Origin: Campylobacter cuniculorum DSM 23162 = LMG 24588
Lineage (GTDB): Bacteria; Campylobacterota; Campylobacteria; Campylobacterales; Campylobacteraceae
Direction: 5' to 3'
Assembly: GCF_002104335.1 (NCBI RefSeq)
Contig: NZ_CP020867.1
Location: 1,215,206 to 1,279,205 of the forward strand
DNA: 64,000 nucleotides
In this document: piece after piece, positions 34,859 to 43,620 of the stretch
Layout: each line of letters begins with the position of its first letter
Position numbering within the stretch: the stretch's first letter is position 1
The notes under the pieces: generated by a model
What the model was told of the DNA's origin: nothing
The model's database searches: none
Seen by the model: only the letters and a program-made list of their open reading frames with translations
Made by a program: the position numbers and the translations under genes

Positions 34859-35099
34859 TTCACGAATAGGTGTGTTTGACAAAACCTATAAGAGTCGTAA
34901 ATGGTTCTTTGATTATAATTCTAATCCTCAAAAGGTAGTTGATTTTTGTAATCTATGTGTTTTTGATTCTTTTGATGAAAAAGATTTAAAATACCTATAC
35001 AGAATTTTCTTTTACACTGCAAGACCTTTAATTAAGTATAATCTTTTACATGATTTAAAAAACAATCTAAAACAATCATTAAATAATTTTTTTTCGTAA
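34859..35099 (+). pseudogene. 3' fragment of an unrecognised gene to the right of the IS
   Basis: A plus-strand frame of about 80 codons that is open through the IS border and ends at TAA 35097-35099. The sequence (KTYKSRKWFFDYNSNPQKVV, then DEKDLKYLYRIFFYTARPL) looks natural and soluble, with no start or ribosome binding site of its own; the only upstream start is inside the IS hairpin. I read it as the tail of a gene whose 5' part was lost when the IS arrived or moved. The left flank is a different, minus-strand gene, so there was more than a simple insertion. Confidence 0.4.
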
Positions 35100-35110
35100 A
35101 TTACAATAGT

Positions 35111-35323
35111 TTAAACAGACATATTTAAAAGCTGATTTTTTTTATTATCTGCTTTATCTGTATTTGTAGAATTGCTTTGTTCTTCTTTTTCAGCTTTAAC
35201 CTCTATTTTTTCTTTTTTTTCTTGAAATTTCAAAGAAAAATCTATAGTTTGTCTATTGACTTCACTTTTGCCAAAATTTACGGTGTCTATAACACCACAA
35301 GGCGTTACAAGTATCATTTGCAT
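35111..35323 (-). CDS. Small Lys/Glu-rich hypothetical protein
   Basis: A 70-residue protein from the ATG at 35323, preceded by AAGAGGAC; the frame could start 6 codons earlier. A short N-terminal segment (MILVTPCGVIDTVNFGKSEV) is followed by a charged, likely disordered tail with runs of Glu/Lys and Asn/Thr. It overlaps the end of the secreted protein gene upstream, so the two are probably co-expressed. No family recognised. Confidence 0.45.
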   Translation of the reverse strand: MQMILVTPCGVIDTVNFGKSEVNRQTIDFSLKFQEKKEKIEVKAEKEEQSNSTNTDKADNKKNQLLNMSV

Positions 35324-35532
35324 TGTCCTCTTAGTTTGCAAAGCTTATAGTCAATATTATCAGTATAAATACCTTGATTATTGCATTTGCTATAATCTGC
35401 ACCATATTGATACACTAAAACACAACCCTCATAATGTGGTTGAACTATAGGTTGTTGAGATACAGTAATCTTTGCTAAAGCAACACTAGATAATAAAGCA
35501 ATGACTGCTAAACCTAAGATAATTTTTTTCAT
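35314..35532 (-). CDS. Small secreted cysteine-containing protein
   Basis: A 72-residue protein with a textbook signal peptide (MKKIILGLAVIALLSSVALA) and a mature part of about 50 residues with four Cys, two near the middle and two at the C-terminus, likely forming disulfides. A strong AAAAAGGAG site precedes the ATG. A TATAAT box and a 14-bp palindrome lie upstream. Function unknown. A T4SS accessory, an inhibitor or a bacteriocin-like role would all be guesses. Confidence 0.6.
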   Translation of the reverse strand: MKKIILGLAVIALLSSVALAKITVSQQPIVQPHYEGCVLVYQYGADYSKCNNQGIYTDNIDYKLCKLRGQCK

Positions 35533-35546
35533 TTTTTCTCCTTTTT

Positions 35547-35560
35547 ATGATTTAAATCAT
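35547..35560. promoter_or_regulatory. 14-bp perfect palindrome between promoter and ribosome binding site
   Basis: ATGATTTAAATCAT lies between a minus-strand TATAAT (35565-35570) and the AAGGAG site of the secreted protein gene. The position is that of a repressor operator. No regulator gene is adjacent. Confidence 0.4.
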
Positions 35561-35564
35561 AAAT

Positions 35565-35570
35565 ATTATA
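35565..35570 (-). promoter_or_regulatory. -10 element upstream of the small secreted protein gene
   Basis: TATAAT on the minus strand in a very AT-rich context, 33 bases before the ATG at 35532, with no -35 box. It is placed correctly for the palindrome to cover the start of transcription. Confidence 0.45.
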
Positions 35571-36018
35571 TATTGTATATATCGACAAAATTAATAAAAA
35601 CTTTAATTTATTAAAACAAATTTATCTGATTTTATTTATAAAAGTATTAATTTTTTGAAAAAATTGCCCTTGGTTTTTGGCAGTGAAAAGTTTGAGATTG
35701 AATAAAGAGTAATGAGAAATCATAAAAGATGATTTTTATATAAAACTCAAATATAAAATTTTTATAGAAACTAAAATTTTTATATTTATATGATTTTATA
35801 TTGAAAAAGCTTAATGTATAGGGCTTATTTTAGAATTTTCTAAAATAAGCGAGGTTTTAAAGTCTTAATATTTTCTTTTGAAATCGTCTGTCAAACCAAG
35901 CACCACCATAGCCTAAATTTAAATTATCTTGTAATTTAACCCCATTTTCATAGGTGTAAAGAAATCCAAATATTAAACTCTATTGTTTTTCTACATAATG
36001 ATTTAAATTTTTATATTT
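35571..36018. other. Non-coding stretch with a short gene relic
   Basis: About 450 bases. Most is AT-rich with nothing recognisable. On the minus strand 35857-35973 keeps an open frame of about 38 codons ending in GYGGAWFDRRFQKKILRL and a TAA; the Tyr/Gly-rich pattern recalls the end of an outer-membrane or secreted protein. It has no start and is probably a leftover. Confidence 0.35.
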
Positions 36019-36696
36019 TCAAGCCTTAATATCTATACTTTTTGGTGCAGAATTTAAAGAAAGGATTTTATTAAATTCTCCTGCATCATCATCACTAAAT
36101 TTCATACCAAAAAGAAGTTCTAATTCTTTACTAGTGCTAAATTTACCTTCTAATAGTTTTTTTACAAGCTCGTTTCTTGTACTATCATCTTTATAAGTTT
36201 CTTTGTTTTTACTTTCGCCTTGTATGGGTGTGAAAGGTTTTTCTTTGTTTTCTTCTGAATTTTTTTGCGATGAATTAATATTTCTAAAATCGACTAAATA
36301 TTTTTGTTGAAGCTCAAGATATTTTGTTTTAAATTCGTCTATATTTTTGCTTGTATGAAAGAGTTTAGTATAAGCTTCATCATAACTCACCCCATCAACT
36401 TCCATCCAATGGGGTGATTTTGTATTTTCATCTATCCATTTAAATAAGCTTTTAACCTCAGATTCTGAAAATTCATTTTTCCTAAGTTTATCTTCTATTG
36501 ATCCTTCAACCAATTCTACTTTATCGCTTAGTTTCACATAATCCTTGTACACATTTATAAAACTATTACCAAGTTTTTCTCTTGCTTCTTTTGTAAGCTC
36601 AGGATTTCCATTTTCAATAATTTCATCTCTAATTTTAGTAAGTGTCTGTAGAGGATTATTTCCAAAATATCTATTAAAAGAACTTAAAGTAATCAT
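36019..36696 (-). CDS. Hypothetical protein coupled to a secreted protein gene
   Basis: A 225-residue soluble protein from the ATG at 36696; a GTG four codons earlier is possible but lies on the GGAGGGTGG ribosome site. The ATGA overlaps the stop of the upstream gene. It is charged and helical, with a Lys/Glu/Ser-rich linker near residues 155-180 and a C-terminal part (LLEGKFSTSKELELLFGMKF). No family recognised. The accessory-region location and the coupling suggest that it works with the secreted protein. Confidence 0.55.
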   Translation of the reverse strand: MITLSSFNRYFGNNPLQTLTKIRDEIIENGNPELTKEAREKLGNSFINVYKDYVKLSDKVELVEGSIEDKLRKNEFSESEVKSLFKWIDENTKSPHWMEVDGVSYDEAYTKLFHTSKNIDEFKTKYLELQQKYLVDFRNINSSQKNSEENKEKPFTPIQGESKNKETYKDDSTRNELVKKLLEGKFSTSKELELLFGMKFSDDDAGEFNKILSLNSAPKSIDIKA

Positions 36697-37298
36697 CTTG
36701 CATACCACCCTCCAAGAGCAGACTCCATTTGCCCTTTGTATTTGTTTGCCATTTCTTTAATAATTATATTATTATTTAACATAGGGCTAGAATTAAATTT
36801 ATACATTTGCTGAGTTTGTGTATCATATGCTCCAACTCCATAAGTGAAAAGAACATAAGGTTTTCCTAAATCAGAAACTTTTACTTGTCTTTTAACTGTA
36901 TATACAGGAAGGATAGAGAGAGAATTTTGTGTTACTTGTAAAAATGCTGTAAATCTATTTTTACTAGGATTTGAGCAAGATGTTTGATCTATACCACAAA
37001 GCCCTTGTGGAGCGTTTGCATTGCCTTGAAGGTAGTTTGCCATATATTGCAATTCTCCTTCAGTGTATTTTGCTATGGCATATAGTTCATCTGCTGGATT
37101 CCATTGAGTTCCATTATGTAAGAACACAACTTGATACCCACCCTTAACTTGTTTTTGCTCATCAAGGCTAAGAACTTTAACCCCTTTGCTATTATCACTG
37201 ATTGCACCATTGCTAATTTTAGCTAATAAATCATCAGCTAAAGCAGAGCTTATAAACAAAGAATTTAAAATAGCAAGACTTAGTAGTTTTTTAAACAT
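36693..37298 (-). CDS. Secreted protein with a double-glycine leader-like motif
   Basis: A 201-residue protein with a Sec signal peptide (residues 1-21, cleavage near ALA-DD). Shortly after it comes VLSLDEQKQVKGGYQ (about residues 42-56), which looks like the double-glycine leader of peptides processed by C39 peptidase transporters, an odd element inside a Sec-exported protein. The rest has two Cys in GLCGIDQTSCS and a beta-rich C-terminus. Related periplasmic proteins exist in C. jejuni as I recall. Function unknown. AAGGAAC precedes the ATG. Confidence 0.6.
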   Translation of the reverse strand: MFKKLLSLAILNSLFISSALADDLLAKISNGAISDNSKGVKVLSLDEQKQVKGGYQVVFLHNGTQWNPADELYAIAKYTEGELQYMANYLQGNANAPQGLCGIDQTSCSNPSKNRFTAFLQVTQNSLSILPVYTVKRQVKVSDLGKPYVLFTYGVGAYDTQTQQMYKFNSSPMLNNNIIIKEMANKYKGQMESALGGWYAR

Positions 37299-37609
37299 TT
37301 TAGTTCCTTATTTTAAAATATAGCATGATTTATTTTATCATAGAAAATATTTTAAATCAAATTTAATAAAGCATTATATTATAGATATTTAAAAAAATAT
37401 ATAATGATTTTATGGGATTTATGAAAGTTTTTGTTTTTTATAAAATATTTTTTATAAAATGTGTAAAATTGTAATAAAGCTAACTTAAATTATAGATAAA
37501 TAATTTTTTTTATGCTTATTATCTCTGTATATATTAAAACAATACATTAGTATCTTAATCTTGTATGCATTAAATTCTTTACATAAAAATGCAAAAAGCT
37601 CTATACAAA
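37299..37609. other. Intergenic region at the right border of the accessory block
   Basis: About 310 bases, more than 80 percent A+T by eye, with no ORF. It holds the promoter of the secreted-protein pair. The DnaJ-like gene ends at its right side. I see no tRNA gene, integrase or att-like direct repeat here. Confidence 0.45.
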
Positions 37610-38416
37610 CTAGGTGTTATTTCTGTATAAAGCTTTTAAATTATCATAAGCGATTTGAATTTTTTCAAACTGCTCCCTGCAATAAGCTTGTTCTAAAGCA
37701 CTCTTACCTTGATAAAAATCAGGATGATAAAGTTTGACCATTATAAGATATTTTTGCCTTATTTCACTCAAATCATTTTGCGGGGTGCATTCTAAAACAT
37801 TAAAATAATTGCTAAAAAGCTTAGCTAAGGCATTAAATTTCCACTTCATGCCCTCTTTTTTATGCAAATTCTCACGAAAATTTTTATATTCATTTTTATC
37901 AATATCAAAATTCACACAATATTTTAAATGCTCACTTTCATCAGCAAAGGCTTCAAAAAGCTCCAAAGTTATTGCATCTTTGTATTCAAGAATTAAGACT
38001 AAATTGTCCTCGTTGTATTCGATTTTATGATTTTTAAAATAATTTTTCATATAGCTTATAAAAATTTTTTCATGGGAGCTGAATTTCATTAAAATATTTC
38101 CTGCTGTAAAATTCACCTTAATGAAAAGCATAGGTTTTAATGTATTTGCTTGTTCAAAATTAAGTTTTATAGTTTTAAAATGTGCATCTTGAATATTTTT
38201 AATCCCTTCATTATCATCTTTTAAATATTTTTTATTTAAAACCTTTAAAAAATACTTTCTTTGAGGGATTTCACTCTCTTCAAAAAATGAAAAAATCTTA
38301 TTCTTTCTTCCTATAACTTTTGAAAAATTTTTTGTAATTAAATTCTTAAAATAATAAAAAATCGAAATATCATCTGTATTGATATTAATCGTTTCTAAGG
38401 TCTGAACAACTTGCAT
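37610..38416 (-). CDS. J-domain protein with C-terminal DnaJ domain
   Basis: A 268-residue protein from the ATG at 38416, chosen for the GGGAGAAATC site before it. Most of it is an unrecognised alpha/beta domain. The last 65 residues form a J domain: [20 protein letters not shown] and the HPD tripeptide in [12 protein letters not shown] domains stimulate Hsp70 (DnaK); the N-terminal part probably binds the client. It overlaps bpt by 32 bases, and the bpt, DnaJ-like order is that of C. jejuni. Confidence 0.8.
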   Translation of the reverse strand: MQVVQTLETININTDDISIFYYFKNLITKNFSKVIGRKNKIFSFFEESEIPQRKYFLKVLNKKYLKDDNEGIKNIQDAHFKTIKLNFEQANTLKPMLFIKVNFTAGNILMKFSSHEKIFISYMKNYFKNHKIEYNEDNLVLILEYKDAITLELFEAFADESEHLKYCVNFDIDKNEYKNFRENLHKKEGMKWKFNALAKLFSNYFNVLECTPQNDLSEIRQKYLIMVKLYHPDFYQGKSALEQAYCREQFEKIQIAYDNLKALYRNNT

Positions 38417-39137
38417 TTGATTTCTCCCATAAAGACGCACACTCATTAGGTAAGCTTGTGTCTTTTAATTTTTCATTGGGTGTATAATCGGCTTTATAAG
38501 ATAAAGATTGACACTTTTTAACAAAATATCCCAAATAAATGTATTTTAAATTTTCACTTTTTGCAATTTGAATTTCACTCAAAAGAGAAAATTTACCCAA
38601 TGAAAGATGTGAAAAATCCGGATCATAAAAACAATAAATGCTTGAAATTCCATCTTCTAAAATATCGATTAAATCCACACAAACAAGTTTTTCTCCTATA
38701 TAAAAATCAAGCTCATAACCAAAGTCTAAAGCACCATCGATATAAAGATTATAATATTGTTTAAAATTAACATCATATTTCTTCCAGCCCCTTTTTTCTT
38801 CCATAAAGCGATGATATTTATCGTATAAAAAAAGATGTTCATTGTTTAAAGCAGGTTTTCTTAAAACAACTTTAGTATTTTGATTCTTGTTTAAAACCCG
38901 CCTTTCACTTTTAGAAAATTCATATTCTTTGGCTAAAATTCTAAGACTTAAACATTCATTACAGCCATCACAAATCGGTCTTGAAAAATATTTTCCAAAT
39001 CTCCTCCAACCTCTACAAATTAATTCCCAATTAAGCTTTTGCGAACAATTTTCTATGTATTTGTATTCCACTCTTGTCAATTTATTTTCCAAATAAGGAC
39101 AAGCGTCTTCTAAGGTGCAAAAGCCTATTTCTTGCAT
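38385..39137 (-). CDS. bpt: Aspartate/glutamate leucyltransferase (Bpt/ATE family)
   Basis: Aminoacyl-tRNA-protein transferase of 250 residues, which tags N-terminal acidic residues with Leu for N-end-rule degradation. The N-terminal CPYLENKL and [12 protein letters not shown] segments carry the conserved cysteines of the ATE N-domain, and the C-domain has [12 protein letters not shown] and [20 protein letters not shown]. Length is normal. Its start meets the stop of the 84-residue gene. Bpt versus ATE specificity is assigned from bacterial precedent. Confidence 0.9.
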   Translation of the reverse strand: MQEIGFCTLEDACPYLENKLTRVEYKYIENCSQKLNWELICRGWRRFGKYFSRPICDGCNECLSLRILAKEYEFSKSERRVLNKNQNTKVVLRKPALNNEHLFLYDKYHRFMEEKRGWKKYDVNFKQYYNLYIDGALDFGYELDFYIGEKLVCVDLIDILEDGISSIYCFYDPDFSHLSLGKFSLLSEIQIAKSENLKYIYLGYFVKKCQSLSYKADYTPNEKLKDTSLPNECASLWEKSNASCSDLRND

Positions 39138-39391
39138 TAAAAAATCTTCTTTATATCAGAATCTTCAATAAATTTTTCAAATTCATCTCTAAGTTTTTCT
39201 TCTTTTAAAAACACTTCTTGCATTTGCTTATCAATTGAGTCTTCATAATCCTCCTTTGGCTTTGTTTTTGCGGTATAATTTTTATTTTTATCAGTATTTT
39301 GACTTGAATTAAACCTTGTTTTTTTATGCTCTACTTTTTGTTCTTTGATTAATTCTTTTTTAATTTGCTTCAAACTATCTAAAAAATCCAT
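39137..39391 (-). CDS. Small charged hypothetical protein between pycA and bpt
   Basis: An 84-residue, strongly hydrophilic protein (Lys, Glu, Asp, Gln) with no signal or membrane segment, likely mostly coil. It touches its neighbours on both sides by single-base stop/start overlaps, so it is part of a pycA-bpt-dnaJ-like transcript. The same small gene lies here in C. jejuni. Function unknown. Confidence 0.65.
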   Translation of the reverse strand: MDFLDSLKQIKKELIKEQKVEHKKTRFNSSQNTDKNKNYTAKTKPKEDYEDSIDKQMQEVFLKEEKLRDEFEKFIEDSDIKKIF

Positions 39392-40836
39392 TATTTTCTA
39401 CTCTCTCTAATCTTTTTAAGCGTAGCCGCAATCGCTGCAATCACTTCTTCTTTATTATCTTGATGACGATCCTCTGTATTTTCTAAAAGCTCTTTCATAT
39501 GTGTTTCAATAAAAGAAGTGTCAAAATATCCCCTTCTAAATTCTCTAGTTTTAGTAATGGCAATCAAAAAAGGTATGGTTGTTCTTATATCTGTGATGAT
39601 GAATTCCTTCAAAGCTCTTTCAAGTTTATTAACCGCTAAATCAAAACTTGTTGCTTTAATGATAAGTTTTGCAAGCAAAGAATCATAAAAAGGCGGGACT
39701 TTATAGTCCTTATAAATATGACTATCCACTCTTACAGAGGGTCCTAAAGCAGGGTAATACTCGCCAATTTTACCCGGACTTGGGATAAAATTTTTCCACA
39801 CATTTTCTGCGGTGATTCTTGCTTCTATCGCAAAACCTCTAGGCTTAATATCGCTTTGCTCTAAATCCAAAATTTCTCCTCCTGCAATACGAATTTGACG
39901 CACAATCAAATCAACTCCGGTAATTTCTTCTGTAACAGGGTGCTCAACTTGAATTCTTGTGTTCATTTCCATAAAATAAAAGCGATTGTAATCATCGAGC
40001 AAAAATTCCACAGTTCCTACATTAGTATATCCCACAGCTTTAGCTGCTGCAATTGCAGTAACGCCTATGGTCTTTCTAAGATGTTCTGAAATTCCCGGAC
40101 AAGGAGCAATTTCTATAATCTTTTGATGTCTTCTTTGTATAGAGCAATCCCTTTCACAAAGATGAATGATATTGCCATAATTATCACCTAAAATTTGAAA
40201 TTCAATATGACGCGGACTGACAACATATTTTTCCATAAAAACTTCATCATTTCCAAAAAAAGTTAAAGCCTCTCTCTTGCAAGAATCTAAAGCATTTTCT
40301 AATTCTTCTTGTTTATAAACCACACGAATCCCGCGTCCTCCTCCTCCTCCACTTGCCTTTAAAATCACAGGATAGCCGATTTTTTCTGCAAAAACCTTAA
40401 TCTCATCTAAGCCATAAGAATTGAGCTTTTCTGTGCCGGGTACAATAGGAATTCCATTGCTTGCCATCAATTTTCTAGCAATATTTTTATTACCCATTTT
40501 ACGAATGACTTCAGATCTTGGTCCTATGAAAATAATCCCACTATCCTCACAAGCCTTTGCAAATTCATAATTTTCACTCAAAAAACCATATCCCGGATGC
40601 ACAGCATCCGCACTACAAGCTTTAGCAATCTCTATAATTCTAGCAATATCTAAATATCCTCTTATCGCATCTGTTCCTATTCTATAAGCCTCATCAGCAA
40701 TCTTTACATGCAAACAATCCCCATCAGGTTCTGTAAAAAGTGCTACGCTTTTAATGTGTAAATCCCTACAAGCTCTAATAATTCTAACAGCGATTTCACC
40801 ACGATTTGCAATTAAAATTTTGTGTATTTGTATCAT
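39391..40836 (-). CDS. pycA: Pyruvate carboxylase subunit A (biotin carboxylase)
   Basis: ATP-grasp biotin carboxylase of 481 residues. It has IANRGEIAVRIIRACRDL at the start, the ATP-binding Gly-rich loop KASGGGGGRGIRVV near residues 157-170, and catalytic MEMNTRIQVEHPVTE near 289-303. In this genus two such subunits exist, AccC and PycA. I prefer PycA because of the neighbours (bpt, ftsW, murG), which are those of pycA in C. jejuni. The biotin-bearing PycB subunit is not in the window. Confidence 0.88.
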   Translation of the reverse strand: MIQIHKILIANRGEIAVRIIRACRDLHIKSVALFTEPDGDCLHVKIADEAYRIGTDAIRGYLDIARIIEIAKACSADAVHPGYGFLSENYEFAKACEDSGIIFIGPRSEVIRKMGNKNIARKLMASNGIPIVPGTEKLNSYGLDEIKVFAEKIGYPVILKASGGGGGRGIRVVYKQEELENALDSCKREALTFFGNDEVFMEKYVVSPRHIEFQILGDNYGNIIHLCERDCSIQRRHQKIIEIAPCPGISEHLRKTIGVTAIAAAKAVGYTNVGTVEFLLDDYNRFYFMEMNTRIQVEHPVTEEITGVDLIVRQIRIAGGEILDLEQSDIKPRGFAIEARITAENVWKNFIPSPGKIGEYYPALGPSVRVDSHIYKDYKVPPFYDSLLAKLIIKATSFDLAVNKLERALKEFIITDIRTTIPFLIAITKTREFRRGYFDTSFIETHMKELLENTEDRHQDNKEEVIAAIAATLKKIRESRK

Positions 40837-40904
40837 AAAACAACCTTAAAAAATTTTTTCAATTTTAGCAAAATTAAGTTTAAAAAATATTAGCATATTT
40901 TAAG

Positions 40905-40910
40905 TATAAT
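40905..40910 (+). promoter_or_regulatory. -10 element upstream of ftsW
   Basis: AAGTATAAT in an AT-rich stretch, 85 bases before the ftsW start, without a -35 box. It is the best candidate for the ftsW-murG promoter in the 158-base gap divergent from pycA. Confidence 0.4.
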
Positions 40911-40994
40911 AAATTTTTAAAATTTTATTGCAAAAAAAGTTACAAATAATGACAAAATCTAAGAAGTTTATTTTCATAAAAATTTAGGCTCTAA

Positions 40995-42158
40995 ATGGTT
41001 GTTGATAAAAAATTATTTTATTTAAGTTCGATTTTAATCACCATAGGCATAGTTTTTTCTTATTCTTTAAGTGCTTTTACTGTGCTTTATTTTGGATACA
41101 ATGAATTTCATTTTTTTATACGTCAATTATTTTTTGGCGTGAGTGGAATTTTAATTATGTTTTTTATTTCTCAACTCAATCCCGATAAAGAAAGCTCAAA
41201 AAAACTCATTTTGGGTGTTTTGATTGTTTCTTTTCTTTGTATTATTGTTCTGCCTTTCTTACCCTCTTCTTTAGCCACAGCAAGTGGGGGTGCAAAACGT
41301 TGGATTCGCTTTGGTCCTGTTTCTATCTCTCCGGTTGAATTTTTTAAAATAGGACTGATTTATTTTCTCGCTTGGAGTTATACCAGACGCATTGACGATA
41401 GCAAAAAGGTCCTTAAACATGAAATTCTTATTCTTTTGCCTTATTGTATCGTTGCAACCATTGTTATAGGCTATATTTATATCACGCAAAATGACTTAGG
41501 ACAAAGCGTGATTTCTTTTTTTCTTATTTTTGCTTTAGCTTTTTTTGCTGGTGCAAGTAAAAGACTCTTTGCTTTTGGGACTTTGGTGGTCATGATGATA
41601 GGCATTATGGTCATTTTTAGCAATCAAAGAAGAATTCAAAGAATAGCAAACTGGTGGGGCAATATCCAAGATGCCTTTTTACCTCTATTACCCGAATCTT
41701 TAGCATCTGTTTTAAGGGTAAGTACAAACAACGAACCTTACCAAATTTCACACTCTCTCAATGCCATAGCACATGGAGGCATGTTTGGCGAGGGACTGGG
41801 ACTTGGAATTTTTAAATTAGGATTTTTAAGCGAGGTACATACAGATTTTGTGCTTTCAGGAATCACTGAAGAAATTGGGCTTTTTGGGCTTGGAATCATT
41901 TGCATAATCTATCTTTGGATGATTTTAAGAATTTTTAGAATCGCTGGACGTTGCGAAAAAAAAGAATATTTTATCTTTTGTTCAGGCATCGCGTTGCTTT
42001 TGCTTTTTTCTTTTTTTATGAATGCATTTGGAATCATCTCTTTAACACCCCTTAAAGGAGTTGCTGTGCCACTTTTAAGTTATGGAGGAAGTTCAATGTG
42101 GGCAATTTGCATAGGACTTGGCTATGTTTTAATGATTTCTAAAAAGGTGAAATTATGA
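40995..42158 (+). CDS. ftsW: SEDS-family lipid II polymerase FtsW
   Basis: Polytopic SEDS peptidoglycan glycosyltransferase of 387 residues with about ten membrane spans. Family blocks seen: GGAKRWIRFGPVSISPVEFFK near residues 97-117, TQNDLGQSVI near 163-172, and LTPLKGVAVPLLSYGGSS near 349-366. The genus has FtsW and RodA. Coupling to murG (4-base overlap) favours FtsW and septal synthesis. Confidence 0.85.
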   Translation: MVVDKKLFYLSSILITIGIVFSYSLSAFTVLYFGYNEFHFFIRQLFFGVSGILIMFFISQLNPDKESSKKLILGVLIVSFLCIIVLPFLPSSLATASGGAKRWIRFGPVSISPVEFFKIGLIYFLAWSYTRRIDDSKKVLKHEILILLPYCIVATIVIGYIYITQNDLGQSVISFFLIFALAFFAGASKRLFAFGTLVVMMIGIMVIFSNQRRIQRIANWWGNIQDAFLPLLPESLASVLRVSTNNEPYQISHSLNAIAHGGMFGEGLGLGIFKLGFLSEVHTDFVLSGITEEIGLFGLGIICIIYLWMILRIFRIAGRCEKKEYFIFCSGIALLLLFSFFMNAFGIISLTPLKGVAVPLLSYGGSSMWAICIGLGYVLMISKKVKL

Positions 42159-43171
42159 TAGCTCTTACAGGCGGGGGAACCGGCGGACATCTTAGTATTG
42201 TTAATTCTTTGTTGCAAAGTGCTTCAAAACAAAATTTAGAATGCATTTATATAGGAAGTGAAAATGGACAGGATAAAAAATGGTTTGAGAATCAAATTCT
42301 TTTTAAGGCTCAATATTTTTTAAATTCAACCGGGGTTGTTAATCAAAACAAACTAGGTAAAATCAGAGCTCTAAGCCATATTTTAAAACTTGCTTTTGAA
42401 TGCAAAAAAATCTTTAAAAATCATAAAATCAAAGCTGTATTTAGCGTAGGTGGATACAGCGCAGCTCCAGCTTCTTTTGGGGCGATTTTAGCAAATATTC
42501 CTCTTTTTATTCACGAGCAAAATTCTAAAAAAGGGAGTTTAAACACTCTTTTAAAACCTTTTTCAAAAATTTTTTTTAGTGCCTTTGAAGAAAATTTTTG
42601 TCCCTATCCTGTTGATGAAAAATTCTTTCAAAATGCAAGGACACGTGATAAATTAGAAACAATCATTTTTCTAGGAGGCTCTCAAGGAGCAAATTTCATC
42701 AATAAACTTGCCCTTGAACTTGCTCCGATTCTTCATCAAAATAAGATAAAAATCATTCATCAATGTGGCAAAAATGACCTTGAATTTTGCAAAAAAAATT
42801 ATAAAAATTTAGACATTGAAGCTGATGTTTTTGATTTCAGTAAAAATTTAGAATCAAAAATGCAAAAAGCGGATTTAGCTGTGTCAAGAGCTGGAGCAAG
42901 CACTCTTTTTGAATTATGTGCTAATGAGCTTCCTAGTATTTTTATCCCTTATCCTTATGCGACTAAAAATCATCAATTTTTCAATGCAAAATTTCTAGAA
43001 GATAAAAATTTATGCAAAATTTTTACAGAAAAAGATTTCAATAAAGCCCTATTTTTAGAAAGTATTTTTAAACTTGATTTAAAATTTATCAGTCAAAATT
43101 TAAAGGGACAAGTTTCACCAAATGCGGCAGATTTTATGCTTAAGAGACTTAAAGAAGTTGTAAAATTATAA
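42155..43171 (+). CDS. murG: UDP-GlcNAc:lipid I N-acetylglucosaminyltransferase MurG
   Basis: GT28 glycosyltransferase that makes lipid II at the inner face of the cytoplasmic membrane, 338 residues. N-terminal TGGGTGGHLSI (residues 5-15), FIHEQNSKKGSLN in the acceptor domain and the C-terminal UDP-GlcNAc motif region LGGSQGANFINKLA and AVSRAGASTLFELCANELPSI are diagnostic. Its ATG overlaps the ftsW stop. It ends 2 bases before the end of the convergent membrane-protein gene. Confidence 0.95.
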   Translation: MIALTGGGTGGHLSIVNSLLQSASKQNLECIYIGSENGQDKKWFENQILFKAQYFLNSTGVVNQNKLGKIRALSHILKLAFECKKIFKNHKIKAVFSVGGYSAAPASFGAILANIPLFIHEQNSKKGSLNTLLKPFSKIFFSAFEENFCPYPVDEKFFQNARTRDKLETIIFLGGSQGANFINKLALELAPILHQNKIKIIHQCGKNDLEFCKKNYKNLDIEADVFDFSKNLESKMQKADLAVSRAGASTLFELCANELPSIFIPYPYATKNHQFFNAKFLEDKNLCKIFTEKDFNKALFLESIFKLDLKFISQNLKGQVSPNAADFMLKRLKEVVKL

Positions 43172-43173
43172 CA

Positions 43174-43617
43174 TCAACTCTTCATCTTCCTCCTTGCAAG
43201 TCCCATTTGTTCATAAGCATCAATCTCTTTTTTATAAGAATTTGAAATTTTCTTAAGCTCTTTGTTTAAAAAACTTATATTTTCAACACTTGCATTTACA
43301 TTAGAAGCGAGAGCTGCAATAAATTCAAGTTTGTGTTTGGTTTTTTCATCGAGCTGTTTAGAAGTTTTTGAACCAAGTTTGTGAGTTTGCACAAAAAGTT
43401 TGATAAGCTCTTTAAGCTCATTATTGTCTAATCTTGTATTTTTTGCCGATTCTATCATTTTATCTAAATCTGTGCTGAATTTTTTATTTTTGATTTGCGT
43501 TTGAGGTTTTGAATGTGATGTTTTATGAGATTTTTTTCCTTCATTAAGAATCAAATACGCAACCACAGCCAAAAAAGATAATAAAAATAAAGCTACAACT
43601 AAAATAATCCAAAACAT
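43174..43617 (-). CDS. Small single-span membrane protein downstream of ccsBA
   Basis: A 147-residue protein with one N-terminal membrane segment (residues 2-24) and a Lys-rich, helical cytoplasmic part. A possible coiled coil lies near 110-135 (SFLNKELKKISNSYKKEID). It follows ccsBA by 3 bases, as in C. jejuni, so it may be co-transcribed with cytochrome c maturation. No domain recognised. Confidence 0.7.
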   Translation of the reverse strand: MFWIILVVALFLLSFLAVVAYLILNEGKKSHKTSHSKPQTQIKNKKFSTDLDKMIESAKNTRLDNNELKELIKLFVQTHKLGSKTSKQLDEKTKHKLEFIAALASNVNASVENISFLNKELKKISNSYKKEIDAYEQMGLARRKMKS

Positions 43618-43620
43618 AAA

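Larger units (their letters stand above)
33081..34870. mobile_element. IS605-type insertion sequence, divergent tnpA and tnpB
   Basis: A single-strand transposon of the IS200/IS605 family. It carries a Y1 transposase on the minus strand and TnpB on the plus strand, separated by about 49 bases, as in Helicobacter IS605. Subterminal hairpins are visible at both ends (33086-33108 and 34832-34856), which replace inverted repeats in this family. The exact ends are estimated; the true left and right cleavage sites lie within a few tens of bases of the hairpins. Both ORFs look intact. Confidence 0.85.
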
